Of a stretch of DNA of 64,000 nucleotides, positions 38,474 to 47,650 are shown piece by piece. The notes beneath the pieces are model-generated. The model saw nothing but the letters and a program-made list of their open reading frames with translations, ran no database searches and was not told the DNA's origin. The position numbers and the translations under genes were made by a program. Origin of the DNA: Chloroflexota bacterium (GTDB lineage: Bacteria > Chloroflexota > Anaerolineae > Anaerolineales > UBA4823); the NCBI GenBank assembly GCA_029265355.1, contig JAJUJL010000007.1, positions 1 to 64,000 of the forward strand, written 5' to 3'. Numbering within the stretch: position 1 is the stretch's first letter; every line of letters starts with the position of its first letter.

Positions 38474-39289
38474 TCACTCGATCATGCCTATGCGCTTGAT
38501 GATCTCATCGGCATTGGCCTCCACCGTGCGGTCGGTGACGTTGAGCACGTAGAAACCGCCCTGGCGGAACAGGCGTTTGGCGTACTGCAGCTCTTCTTGA
38601 AGGCGCTCAGGGTCAGTGTAAGTGCCGCCCGCCGAAACGCCCATCTCGACGCTGCGCCGCAGGCGGAAGGTGTGCAGGCGGTCGATGTCGATGGTCAGCC
38701 CGATCACCCGGCGCGGGTCCACTTCGAAGAGCTGCGGCGGTGGGGGGATTTCCGGCACCAGGGGATAGTTGGCGGTTTTCAGACCCAACACCGAGAGATA
38801 CACGCTCAGCGGGGTCTTGCCAGCGCGCGAGACGCCCACCAGCAGCACGTCGGCGTCTCGCCAGCCTTCGGGATGCTTGCCGTCGTCGTGGGCGAACGTG
38901 TACTCGATGGCGGCGACGCGCTCGAAGTAGGCTTTGTGGTGCTGGCGGTAACGCCCCGGCTGCTGCAGCGGTTGCTGCCCCAGGCGCTGGCTGAGGGTTT
39001 CGATCAACTCGCCCATCAGGTCGATGGTGGGCACACCCTGCGCCTGCGCCAGCGCGATCAGGGTGGCGCGCAGGCGAGAATCTACCATCGTATGCACGAT
39101 CAACCCATCATTGGCTTTGGCCTCGGCGACGGCGCGCTCGAGCTGGCTGGCGTGGCGCACGTTGCCCACCGTGACCAGCGATACCGGGCTATCGGGGAAC
39201 TGCGCCAGCACGGTGTTGACCAACGTTTCCCCGCTGGCGCCCACCCCGCCGGAGATCACATAGATGGCGACCGTCGTTTTGGGTGACAT
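38474..39289 (-). CDS. Pyruvate, water dikinase / PPDK regulatory protein (bifunctional kinase-phosphorylase)
   Basis: 'IYVISGGVGASGETL', 'VLLVGVSRAGKTPLSVYLSVLGLKTANYPLVPE', 'GLTIDIDRLHTFR'. Confidence 0.92.
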   Translation of the reverse strand: MSPKTTVAIYVISGGVGASGETLVNTVLAQFPDSPVSLVTVGNVRHASQLERAVAEAKANDGLIVHTMVDSRLRATLIALAQAQGVPTIDLMGELIETLSQRLGQQPLQQPGRYRQHHKAYFERVAAIEYTFAHDDGKHPEGWRDADVLLVGVSRAGKTPLSVYLSVLGLKTANYPLVPEIPPPPQLFEVDPRRVIGLTIDIDRLHTFRLRRSVEMGVSAGGTYTDPERLQEELQYAKRLFRQGGFYVLNVTDRTVEANADEIIKRIGMIE

Positions 39290-39484
39290 GACTGACGCTC
39301 CTGTATTCATTATACAGGCAGCTCCAGAAAACTAAAATCTTAAACCGCAAAGTCGCCAAAGCGCACAGGAAAAGCTCAAAAGCGATCCGCAGATGACGCA
39401 GATTGCACAGCTTTTTTAAGTCCTCTGCGAAAATCTGCGTCTCGCTGGTGCGGCAACCTGCGGATAAGAGATTCCCATGTGAGG

Positions 39485-40273
39485 CTAAGAACCTGTGCTG
39501 GAGTAATGCTGCAGTCCGAACTTCCACACCTGGTAAGCCAGCAACAGCAGCACACCCGCCACCAGCGTCCCCACCCACGCCATCACGCCCACCTCCCGCC
39601 CCAGCAGGTAGCTGGCGGGGTAGAACGAGGCAAAGCCGTAGGGGATCAGCCAGGTCATCGCAACCTGGATAAAACGGTGGTACATCGTCAGGGGGTAGTA
39701 GGCAAACTCGTGGGTGTTGAACACCACCAGCGTCACCGGCACCGATTCGACGATCCAGAAGGCGCTGGTGGCGGTGAACAGGTTGAGCGCCACGAAGATC
39801 ACGCTGCCGGTCAGCACTGCCAGCAGCAGGTACAGGAAATTGGCCAGCGTCCAGGGGATGCCCAGCGCCCGGCTGGTGTAACCCACCAGCACGCCCCCCA
39901 CCACCAGCTCGCCGATGCCGTCATGGCAGAAGCGGTCCGCCAGCAGGTGGAAGAGCGGGTTGATCGGGCGCACCATGAAGCGGTCGAAGCCGCCGGTGCG
40001 GATATAGGACTGCCCCAGCGTCCACAGGTTGTCGGCGAACATGTGGTTCATCGACTTCGCCAGCGTGATCAAGCCGTAGATGAAGAGCAGCTCGTTGAAC
40101 GACCAGCCGTTCAAGCTGGGCACCTGGCGCATAATCGCCCACACCCCCACCAGCCCCACGCTCTGCATCGCCAGGAAGGAGAAGGCGCCGATGAAGAAAT
40201 TCAGGCGGTACTCCATCAAGATCTTCAGGCGCTGGATCAGGAACAGCCAGTACAGGCGGGCGTAGCGCAGCAT
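39485..40273 (-). CDS. ABC-2 type transporter permease
   Basis: Six-TM protein, 'LLFIYGLITLAKSMNHMFADNLWTLGQSYIRTGGFDRFMVRPINPLFHLLAD'. Confidence 0.85.
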   Translation of the reverse strand: MLRYARLYWLFLIQRLKILMEYRLNFFIGAFSFLAMQSVGLVGVWAIMRQVPSLNGWSFNELLFIYGLITLAKSMNHMFADNLWTLGQSYIRTGGFDRFMVRPINPLFHLLADRFCHDGIGELVVGGVLVGYTSRALGIPWTLANFLYLLLAVLTGSVIFVALNLFTATSAFWIVESVPVTLVVFNTHEFAYYPLTMYHRFIQVAMTWLIPYGFASFYPASYLLGREVGVMAWVGTLVAGVLLLLAYQVWKFGLQHYSSTGS

Positions 40274-40274
40274 C

Positions 40275-41102
40275 TCAACCTCCCTGCACGGTGACCTTGC
40301 GCACGGAAACGCTGAACAAGAGGCGCGAAGCGAGCAGCAGGCCGGCGATCCAGGCAAGCTGCACCAGCCACAGGCGCGGCGCGGCTTCGGGCGGCAGGAT
40401 GCCGCTCAGCAAGGCGATGGGCACATACAGGCCCTGGGCGAACGGCAGCCCACTGGCGATGGCTTGCAGCCAACCGGGCAGCATCACCAGCGGCAGCAGC
40501 CCGCCGCTGAACAGCAGCGCCACCGCCTCGCGCACCACGCCCAGCCCCCAGGTCTCGGTGGAGTAGAACGCCAGGCAGGCGTACAGCCAGTCGAACAGGA
40601 ACAGCACGGCGTGTCCCAGGAGCATGGCAATCACAAACGCCGCCCAGGCCGCGGCGCTTGTCGGCAGTTGCAGACCGAAGAACAGCACGGCGATCAAGAT
40701 CAGCGGCACCTTGGTCAGCAGGCTCATGAACATCAGCCCAAGCATCTCGATGTAATTGCGAAACTGGAAATCCACCGGGCGCAGCATCTCGATGGCAATC
40801 AGGCCTTCGCGAATGTAGTAGCCGAAGTTGAAGATCATGCGGTTTTCCAGCGCCGGGCCGATGACGCGCGCCAGGATGATGTAGTTCAGCGTCTGGTTGA
40901 GGCTCAAGCCGCTCAGCGTGGCCTGACCGCTGCTGGCGTAGATCGCCCGCCAGAAGTAGAGAAAGATGACCATCGAGAAAACGGTGACAATGATCTCCAT
41001 CCAGAACCAGATGGAGTACGCCATGAACACCTTGGGCGAGGTAGAGAGGAAAGCGCCGCTGATGCGCAGCGTGCGGCGCAGGCCCTTCAGCGCCGCGCTC
41101 AT
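40275..41102 (-). CDS. ABC-2 type transporter permease
   Basis: 'TLNYIILARVIGPALENRMIFNFGYYIREGLIAIEMLRPVDFQFRNYIEMLG' paralogue of neighbour. Confidence 0.85.
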   Translation of the reverse strand: MSAALKGLRRTLRISGAFLSTSPKVFMAYSIWFWMEIIVTVFSMVIFLYFWRAIYASSGQATLSGLSLNQTLNYIILARVIGPALENRMIFNFGYYIREGLIAIEMLRPVDFQFRNYIEMLGLMFMSLLTKVPLILIAVLFFGLQLPTSAAAWAAFVIAMLLGHAVLFLFDWLYACLAFYSTETWGLGVVREAVALLFSGGLLPLVMLPGWLQAIASGLPFAQGLYVPIALLSGILPPEAAPRLWLVQLAWIAGLLLASRLLFSVSVRKVTVQGG

Positions 41103-42148
41103 ACTTTACCTTCTTTCCCGTTGCCATTTTCCAGCGCGCCGCCGTAGATCTGGCGCACGATGGAGGCCAGGTCCGGCTCGGACAGCGAGAAATCCACCAC
41201 TTCCACCTGCCCCATCAAGGAAGCGGCCACCTGGGAGGCGCTGGTCAAGGTGCGGTCGAAGCGCACCACCAGCCGCCCGCCGCTCGAACCGCCGTTCTGT
41301 GCTTCGACGCGCGCTCCCTGGGGAAGCTGCATGCGCTCGGCGTGCTGCCGCAGGTCGCCCAGGTGGCGCGGGTGCACTTCGAAGGTCAGCGTGCGCTCGC
41401 GCCCGAAGCGCTGGCGGATGGTCGCCAGCGGACCGTCGTAGATCATGCCGCCCTTGTCAATGATCATCACGCGCTGGCACAGCTCTTCGATATCGCCCAG
41501 GTCGTGCGTGGTCAGGATGACAGTGGTGCCGTACTGCTGGTTGTGCTCGCGGATGAACTGGCGGATGCGCTCTTTAACGATCAAATCCAGCCCGATCGTC
41601 GGCTCATCCAGGAACAGCACCTTGGGCTCGTGGATCAGCGCCGCCGCCAGCTCGGAGCGCATCTTCTGCCCCAACGACATGTTGCGGATGGGTGTCTTGA
41701 GCAGCTCCTTCAGCTCCAGCATCTCGGAGAAGCGTTCGAGCAGCTCCCGGTAGCGTTTGGGCGGGATATCGTAGATGCCGGCGATCAGGTTGAGCGACTC
41801 GATCAGCGCCAGGTCCCACCACAACTGGGTGCGCTGCCCGAAGACCACGCCGATCTCGCGCGCATTCGCCACCCGCTGGCGGTGCGGATCGCGTCCCAGC
41901 ACGCGCACGCTGCCCGAGGTGGGCATCAGCACACCGGTCAGCATCTTGATGGTGGTGGATTTGCCGGCGCCGTTCACGCCGATGTAACCGACAATCTCGC
42001 CTGGTTCGACCGACAGGGAGACGCGATCGACCGCCAGCACCTGCTTGCGCGACGGGCGGAACAGAGCCTTGACCGCGCCTCTCAGGCCGGGGTCCTTCTG
42101 GTTAACGGTAAAGATCTTAGTCAGGTTCTCAGTTTGGATGGCGTGCAT
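41099..42148 (-). CDS. ABC transporter ATP-binding protein
   Basis: 'GYIGVNGAGKSTTIKMLTGVL', 'MSLGQKMRSELAAALIHEPKVLFLDEPTIGLD'. Confidence 0.93.
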   Translation of the reverse strand: MHAIQTENLTKIFTVNQKDPGLRGAVKALFRPSRKQVLAVDRVSLSVEPGEIVGYIGVNGAGKSTTIKMLTGVLMPTSGSVRVLGRDPHRQRVANAREIGVVFGQRTQLWWDLALIESLNLIAGIYDIPPKRYRELLERFSEMLELKELLKTPIRNMSLGQKMRSELAAALIHEPKVLFLDEPTIGLDLIVKERIRQFIREHNQQYGTTVILTTHDLGDIEELCQRVMIIDKGGMIYDGPLATIRQRFGRERTLTFEVHPRHLGDLRQHAERMQLPQGARVEAQNGGSSGGRLVVRFDRTLTSASQVAASLMGQVEVVDFSLSEPDLASIVRQIYGGALENGNGKEGKV

Positions 42149-42235
42149 GGCCGTCTTCTTGAAATAAGATGCGGAGTTGGCTGCGGGCAAGACGCGCAGC
42201 CAACTCTCCCAATAACATATACGTAGAATCTTGAA

Positions 42236-42505
42236 GTGCGTTGTATGATCTTACCAGAGTTTTTAGATCACGATCACCAGGCCTATGACCAGGCCGGCAG
42301 GCGACAAGATGTCGCTTTTCACCAGGCAAGGCGCTGGGCGGAGCCGCTGCGCCTGGCGCAGGAGCTGCTCATTGCGGGTTTGGCAGCCCTGGCGTTATTG
42401 GCGGTGGGCGAGCGCGCCCTGGGTTGGGCGCTGGCGCTGCTGACGGTGATCCACCATGCGCTGGTGTACGCCCTGGGGGAACAATTGATCAAGCACAAGC
42501 ATTGA
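42236..42505 (+). CDS. Small hypothetical protein with C-terminal hydrophobic segments
   Basis: Intact 89-aa ORF in an otherwise open gap; no antisense gene. Confidence 0.45.
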   Translation: MRCMILPEFLDHDHQAYDQAGRRQDVAFHQARRWAEPLRLAQELLIAGLAALALLAVGERALGWALALLTVIHHALVYALGEQLIKHKH

Positions 42506-42660
42506 CAAACCGCTCGCTTCCACGCCCGCGAAAAGTTTTTCTGGCTATAATTAACTTATCTGAGTCCGGGATAACCCGGAAAGTGGTTGATTGGCGGGTC
42601 ATTCGAGGGCAACTATACCGGTGCAATGAAGATCCTCACGCAACTCTCAAGTTCAATCCA

Positions 42661-42775
42661 TCAGGATGAGGCTGTCATCGCCAGCAGTAGCGAAGCGATC
42701 TCCGTGGTCATTTGAGTGATGGCTACGTTTCTACAGGGCTTGCAATGACCCGTGAAATGAATACTGTCCGAACTT
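42661..42775 (-). repeat. MITE-like dispersed repeat, copy D (reverse orientation)
   Basis: Reverse complement reads ttcggacagtattcatttcacgggtcattgcaagccc...ccacggagatcgcttcgctactgctggcgatgacagcctcatcctgat, collinear with copies A and B. Confidence 0.75.
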
Positions 42776-42795
42776 CAGGCAACCCTCTTGTAAAA

Positions 42796-42815
42796 ATATA
42801 TCTTTTGTGATATAT
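42796..42815. promoter_or_regulatory. Putative HigA-type operator
   Basis: ATATATC-N6-GATATAT perfect 7-6-7 palindrome ending 6 nt before the toxin ATG. Confidence 0.7.
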
Positions 42816-42820
42816 ATTGT

Positions 42821-43210
42821 ATGTCAGAAAAACAACGCTCGAGAAAGAAATGGACCGTGGGATTTTTCGAGGACCGGAGAGGTAGCCGTCCGGTCCAAGA
42901 ATATCTTGCAGCGATCACCGACGTGACAGACCTGAGCCATATCCTGCTGGTGATCCAGCGCCTGTCGATCCTTGGTCAAAGCCTGCTCGAGACGAAACAG
43001 GCAAAACACATCGAAGGCGTTATCTACGAACTGCGTCCGGGTCGTCACCGGATACTGTACGCCCAAGATGGAAACCGATTCGTGTTGCTCTCGGCGTTTA
43101 TCAAGAAGACGGATAAAACGCCGAGGAGTGAAATCGACAACGCATTGAGCAATTATCGGGAGTATCAAAATACCGGTGGCTTTTTTGAGCAAACAGTCAA
43201 GCCGATTTGA
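42821..43210 (+). CDS. higB: HigB/RelE-superfamily toxin (Gp49/DUF891-like)
   Basis: 'GSRPVQEYL', 'VIYELRPGRHRILYAQDGNRFVLLSAFIKKTDKTPRSEIDNAL'. Confidence 0.9.
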   Translation: MSEKQRSRKKWTVGFFEDRRGSRPVQEYLAAITDVTDLSHILLVIQRLSILGQSLLETKQAKHIEGVIYELRPGRHRILYAQDGNRFVLLSAFIKKTDKTPRSEIDNALSNYREYQNTGGFFEQTVKPI

Positions 43211-43236
43211 TACGCTGCTAAGCCAGGTTGTATAGC

Positions 43237-43725
43237 ATGAGAGACATCAACGACTTCATCCTTGAAAAACTGAACGATCCGGAATTTGCGCGCGCATATT
43301 ACCGCCAGGCAGCGTATTTTCAATTGGCCGACCAGCTTGTCCTGCTTCGCAAGCAGCGTGGGTTGACGCAGAAAGCGCTGGCCCACCTGGCGGGCACGAC
43401 GCAGACCGTTGTGTCGCGCCTCGAGAACGTGAGTGTGCACGCTTCGCTGGAAACCGTGATTAAGCTGGCAGAAGCGCTGCAGGCGGCCGTGCGCATCGAG
43501 CTGGTACCATTGGAGGAGCTGCACGAAGAACAAGCTGCTCGCCAGGCGACGCAAGACGCAAGCCAGCGGTCTGAACCGTTTGTGGAACGAAAGATACCCG
43601 AGATCAAGCCGCTACCCAGAACGAGAGCCGCCGTGCAGTGGGGGAGCGCCCCCGTCTGGGAGATCTCTTCCCGCCCAACGCTGCGACCCAACGGGAAAAA
43701 ATCGAAGACGCCGGAGTTTGCGTGA
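43237..43725 (+). CDS. higA: HigA-like XRE antitoxin with ~60-aa C-terminal extension
   Basis: HTH 'LRKQRGLTQKALAHLAGTTQTVVSRLENVSVHASLETVIKLAEAL'; extension 'VQWGSAPVWEISSRPTLRPNG'. Confidence 0.88.
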   Translation: MRDINDFILEKLNDPEFARAYYRQAAYFQLADQLVLLRKQRGLTQKALAHLAGTTQTVVSRLENVSVHASLETVIKLAEALQAAVRIELVPLEELHEEQAARQATQDASQRSEPFVERKIPEIKPLPRTRAAVQWGSAPVWEISSRPTLRPNGKKSKTPEFA

Positions 43726-44234
43726 AAACCATCAACGAAGAGCTGGATCTCTCCAGGAACGATAAATCGGTGGACGTTTCGGCGGACGAAACCCACTTTC
43801 ACATCCAGTGCGACGATATCCGCCTGGTCTCTTCGCTGCTGCGCCCGCTGGGCGAGGAAGCGGGGCAGTACGACAGCTCGCGCTTTACTTTCAAAATCTC
43901 GGCGGCGGTGCAGGGCAGCCAGGCTTTCAGCCACCTGGAGACGCAGGTGATCTTTCGGACGGCGGATGAGGCGGGCGAGCCGCGTGGCTTTCATCTGCGC
44001 TTTGGACTGATAGCGCGTTTCTCAGGCGACGAGGGAATCGACCCGGAAGAGATGGGCAAATTCGCCCGCTTTTATACCCTGTCGATTTTGTGGCCTTACG
44101 CTCGCGAGTATGCCGCCGATCAGTTGCGGCGGGCCGGCGAAGACTGCCTGTCGCTGCCGATCATCAACCCTCAGCTTGTGACGGAGCGATTAATCGAGGA
44201 CGACCTGGTCGAGGTCGAAATGATCAACGCCTGA
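43722..44234 (+). CDS. SecB-like chaperone (third gene of toxin-antitoxin-chaperone module)
   Basis: 'LSILWPYAREYAADQLRRAGEDCLSLPIINPQLV' resembles SecB 'LFPYARE..S.L...GGFP.L.L.PINF'; GTG start overlaps antitoxin stop (GTGA). Confidence 0.72.
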   Translation: MKTINEELDLSRNDKSVDVSADETHFHIQCDDIRLVSSLLRPLGEEAGQYDSSRFTFKISAAVQGSQAFSHLETQVIFRTADEAGEPRGFHLRFGLIARFSGDEGIDPEEMGKFARFYTLSILWPYAREYAADQLRRAGEDCLSLPIINPQLVTERLIEDDLVEVEMINA

Positions 44235-44263
44235 AGATGCGGGGGAAATAGCGGGACGATTCT

Positions 44264-44300
44264 CAAAAAAAAACCTGCCACTCAGGCAGGCTTTGTCATT
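44264..44300. terminator. Bidirectional terminator between TAC module and tRNA-Met
   Basis: CCTGCC actca GGCAGG; minus strand followed by nine T, plus strand by CTTTGTCATTTT. Confidence 0.85.
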
Positions 44301-44301
44301 T

Positions 44302-44376
44302 TGGTGGCGAGAGTGGGATTTGAACCCACGACCAAGGGCTTATGAGTCCCCTGCTCTACCGCTGAGCTACCTCGCC
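44302..44376 (-). tRNA. tRNA-Met (CAT), 3' CCA encoded
   Basis: GGCGAGGTAGCTCAGCGGTAGAGCAGGGGACTCATAAGCCCTTGGTCGTGGGTTCAAATCCCACTCTCGCCACCA; cloverleaf stems pair. Confidence 0.95.
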
Positions 44377-44431
44377 AATTGCGCGGGGAATATTACTACG
44401 CGCGCCGCGATTTGTCAACCTGGACGCTGAT

Positions 44432-44532
44432 CTTCGGATAAGATCCATCTCACGGCTCATTGCGAGCCCCGGATGGGTGCGGCAGTTCCCGGAATGATCA
44501 CGGAGATGGCTTTGCTTGGCTGGCGATGACAG
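44432..44532 (+). repeat. MITE-like dispersed repeat, copy C (more diverged)
   Basis: ttcggataagatccatctcacggctcattgcgagcccc...gatcacggagatggctttgcttggctggcgatgacagc. Confidence 0.65.
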
Positions 44533-44801
44533 CATTTTTGGGGTCTTAGCTGCCGCTGCGAGACCAGCCTCGGATGTTTTAGGCACACCTGAACTCGATT
44601 GACCCCCAACCGAGTGCGGGCAAAGCATCCGGCTGGAGGGCGGGGCGATTCGAGCTGGTTGAGCCGGACGGAGGCTGTTGCCGCTACATAGACTGACATG
44701 AAATTGAATGATAAGCTCCTCGCACTTCGTGGGCCAAGCAAAATGATCTGATAGGAGATTGCCACGACCAGCACACTACGCTGGTCTACTCATGAGATAT
44801 C

Positions 44802-44858
44802 TGTCATTCCCAGACCGGATGACGCTTCCAGCGTCATGGAAACATCTCGCAATGACAG
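44802..44858. repeat. Short TIR-bounded element
   Basis: CTGTCATT...AATGACAG ends plus internal TGACGCTTCCAGCGTCA hairpin. Confidence 0.55.
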
Positions 44859-44879
44859 CTAAGGTCAGATAAGGAGGAG

Positions 44880-47315
44880 CTAAACAGCGACGCCCAGGCC
44901 GGCGCCGTCGCGGGCCACCAGGCTCAGCCCGGCGGAGGCTCTCGCCATGCCCCAGGCGTCTTCGATCCGGCGGTACATCGCCAGGCTGCGCTGGTAATAG
45001 CCCTCAGCCACGAGGCGGTCGCTGGCAAAGTGGTTCTCGGCTTGCTCCAGCGCCAGGAAAGCGTCCACCTTGCAGGTATCATCCCCTACCAACCTGGACT
45101 TTGCGAGCAGCGATTGGGCGGCTTCCAGCAAGTGACCGGCGCTCACCGCTTCGCCCAACAAGCGGTGAAAGCGACTCTGCCAGAGAAGCAGGCAAACGCG
45201 GTGCAAGCCACACGTCGAGCGACCCCGCTCCAGGGAAAATCCTTGCGAGGCACTGCGGCAGGCGCTGATGCCTTCTTCATAGCGCAGGCTGAGATCGTAA
45301 TAGCGGCACAGCGCATCGATCACCGGGTGCAGGCGCTCGACCGCAAACTGCCCGGCTGCCCAGTCCCAGGCAGCCCGGATATTGGCTTGTTCCAGCTCGA
45401 TCAGGGACATGGCAGCCGCGTGCTGCGCGCAGGAGAGCTGCTCGCCCCAGTACGCCAGTTGTTGAAGGTAGTAATCGCTGTGCCGGCTACACACCTGGCG
45501 CTCCAGCCAGGTCGAGGCTGCCAGTTTTTCTCGCCCATACTGGCGCACCGTCTCCTGCAAGCCATACCAGCCCGGAGAGATGTTGGTGAGCAGCGCATGC
45601 TCCACCAGAGCGTGCAGCTCTTGCGGCGAGGCCTCGCTGACCAGGCTGGCTGCCTGGCGGGTGAAAGCGCCGCGAAAGACAGCCAGGGAGGCGAAAACCC
45701 TCTGCAAACGCTCGTCGAGCAGCTTCCAGGTGTGGTCCAACGTCGCCCGCCAGCTTTGCTGACGAGCAGGGACATCACTCCGATCGACGGCGAAGAAATC
45801 CAAATCCTGGCTCACCTGCTCGGCAATCTCGCGCACGCTCAGCTTAGCTCCCCAGGAGCTCGCCAGCAAGATGTTCAGCGGCATACCCTGCACATGGCGG
45901 CAAATGCTCAGCAAATGACACAGATCCGCAGGCGCTGGCGTGTATTCCGGCCTGACCCGCCGCAGCCCTGCCAGCAGCAGTTGCACAGCGTCCGAGGCCA
46001 GGATATCTGCGTCTGCCGCCGTGCCATCGGCGAATTGCAGACCTGCCAGGCGGTAGACCTGTTCACCTTTGACATTCAAGCGGGTGCGAGAGGTCACCAG
46101 CATCTTAATACCCGGCGCCTGGCGCAGAATTTCCACCAGCCAGCCAGCGGCTTCCTGCAAGTGTTCCATTCCATCCAGCAGCAGCAACAAATGCTGATCC
46201 TTCAGGTGATCGACCAACTGGTCGAACAGGCTGCACTGGTCGCGCCGCGGCAGCCCGAGCGCCTCGAACAAGGCAGCCGGGATCGAAACGGGCGAGGATA
46301 GGGCGTGCAGAGGGATATAGAACGCGCCGTCCAAATCACGCTGCTGGACAGAACGAGCGATTTCCAGCGCCAGGCGAGTCTTCCCGCTGCCGCCTGGCCC
46401 CAGGATGGTGAGCAAGCGGCAGCTCGGGCTCGCGATCTGCTCATACACCTGGAGCAGCTCGCGCTGGCGCCCAATGAGCGGCGTGAGGGAGGGGAGCAGG
46501 CGGCTGCGCATTTCCCTTGACCTGGCGGGCTGGCGCGCCTCGCGGCGAATGCGGTCGCGCAGCGCGATGGTCTCTGGCTCGGGCGAGACGTCCAGCTCCT
46601 CCGCCAGCAAGGCGCGCAGGCGCTCGAATTGCACCAGGGCCTGGCTGCGCTGGTGATCAGCGGCTAAGAGCGCCATCAACTGCCGAACGGCGGGTTCTCC
46701 CAGCGGGTCGAGTTCCACCTGGCGCCAGGCGTAAGTCAGCGCCTGGGCGTAATTCTTGCGCTCGGCGTAGTGATCCGCCAGCAGGTGCAGCGCGCCCAAT
46801 ACCTGGCGCTGCAGCCGCAGACGCACGACCAGCGCCCAATGGTCAAAGGCCGGCGAGCTGTCGAATGAGAGGCCTTCTAAAAAATCGCCGCGGTACAGGC
46901 GCACCGCTTCTTGCAGGCGCTCCTCAAATCCTGGGCGTGGCGCTTTTTGCTGGTGATCCACCAGGTTGCCGACGGCCAGGCATTCGCTGAAGGCCTGCAC
47001 GTCCAGCCAATAATCGCTCTCCGGGTTGAATTGCACGGTGTCGCGCGTGCGCAGAAAATAGGGCGGTTGCGCCAGGTGATCGCCCAGGAGCAAGCGCAGG
47101 TTATACAGCCCCTGGTTGAGATTGGAGCAGGCGCGCCTGGCTGGCGCTCCCGGCCAAAACAGCTCCGCCAGCTTTTCTCGGTCGTGAGCGGTGTGTCTCT
47201 CGACCACCAGGTACGCCAACAAAGCGCTCACGAGATTGGATTCGAACTGCGTGATGGGTACGGTATCCAGGCTGGCGTGAAACGAGCCCAGGAGGCGAAT
47301 CTTCAACCGCGGCAT
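44880..47315 (-). CDS. SARP/BTAD-type transcriptional regulator with NB-ARC-like ATPase domain
   Basis: 'LKIRLLGSFHASLDTVPITQFESNLVSALLAYLVVERH', BTAD 'YRGDFLEGLSFDSSPAFDHWALVVRLRLQRQVLGAL', Walker A 'LTILGPGGSGKTRLALEIA'. Confidence 0.9.
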   Translation of the reverse strand: MPRLKIRLLGSFHASLDTVPITQFESNLVSALLAYLVVERHTAHDREKLAELFWPGAPARRACSNLNQGLYNLRLLLGDHLAQPPYFLRTRDTVQFNPESDYWLDVQAFSECLAVGNLVDHQQKAPRPGFEERLQEAVRLYRGDFLEGLSFDSSPAFDHWALVVRLRLQRQVLGALHLLADHYAERKNYAQALTYAWRQVELDPLGEPAVRQLMALLAADHQRSQALVQFERLRALLAEELDVSPEPETIALRDRIRREARQPARSREMRSRLLPSLTPLIGRQRELLQVYEQIASPSCRLLTILGPGGSGKTRLALEIARSVQQRDLDGAFYIPLHALSSPVSIPAALFEALGLPRRDQCSLFDQLVDHLKDQHLLLLLDGMEHLQEAAGWLVEILRQAPGIKMLVTSRTRLNVKGEQVYRLAGLQFADGTAADADILASDAVQLLLAGLRRVRPEYTPAPADLCHLLSICRHVQGMPLNILLASSWGAKLSVREIAEQVSQDLDFFAVDRSDVPARQQSWRATLDHTWKLLDERLQRVFASLAVFRGAFTRQAASLVSEASPQELHALVEHALLTNISPGWYGLQETVRQYGREKLAASTWLERQVCSRHSDYYLQQLAYWGEQLSCAQHAAAMSLIELEQANIRAAWDWAAGQFAVERLHPVIDALCRYYDLSLRYEEGISACRSASQGFSLERGRSTCGLHRVCLLLWQSRFHRLLGEAVSAGHLLEAAQSLLAKSRLVGDDTCKVDAFLALEQAENHFASDRLVAEGYYQRSLAMYRRIEDAWGMARASAGLSLVARDGAGLGVAV

Positions 47316-47650
47316 GACCCTTTCCTCACGATGTGATGGGTGCGCGGTCTCCTCTCAGGTATTAAGACGCAAATTTCTCATGAGAGATACCTGCGCTACC
47401 CGCAGCTCACACCGGATGCTTGACCCCTACGGATTTTTCCGCCGGGTATCCAAACCGTATTCGTGTCATTGCGAAGCCGGCGCTCTTTGCCGGCTGAAGC
47501 AATCTCCCGGCCTCCCGGGGGCTGCCGCGCCGCCCGCTTGCATGCGCGCCAGCTTTCGAGTATGATTACTCAACGCAGCCCGCGCAGGGTTGCTTTCGAT
47601 TTGTGGCGATCCAGCAACCCAATTCGTAGACCCACGCCAACCGGTGACCT

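Noticed and set aside
44302-44376. tRNA with CAT anticodon as tRNA-Ile2 (lysidine) or initiator tRNA
   Set aside because: Acceptor and anticodon stem features read as elongator Met by inspection; tRNAscan/TFAM would be needed to exclude Ile2.
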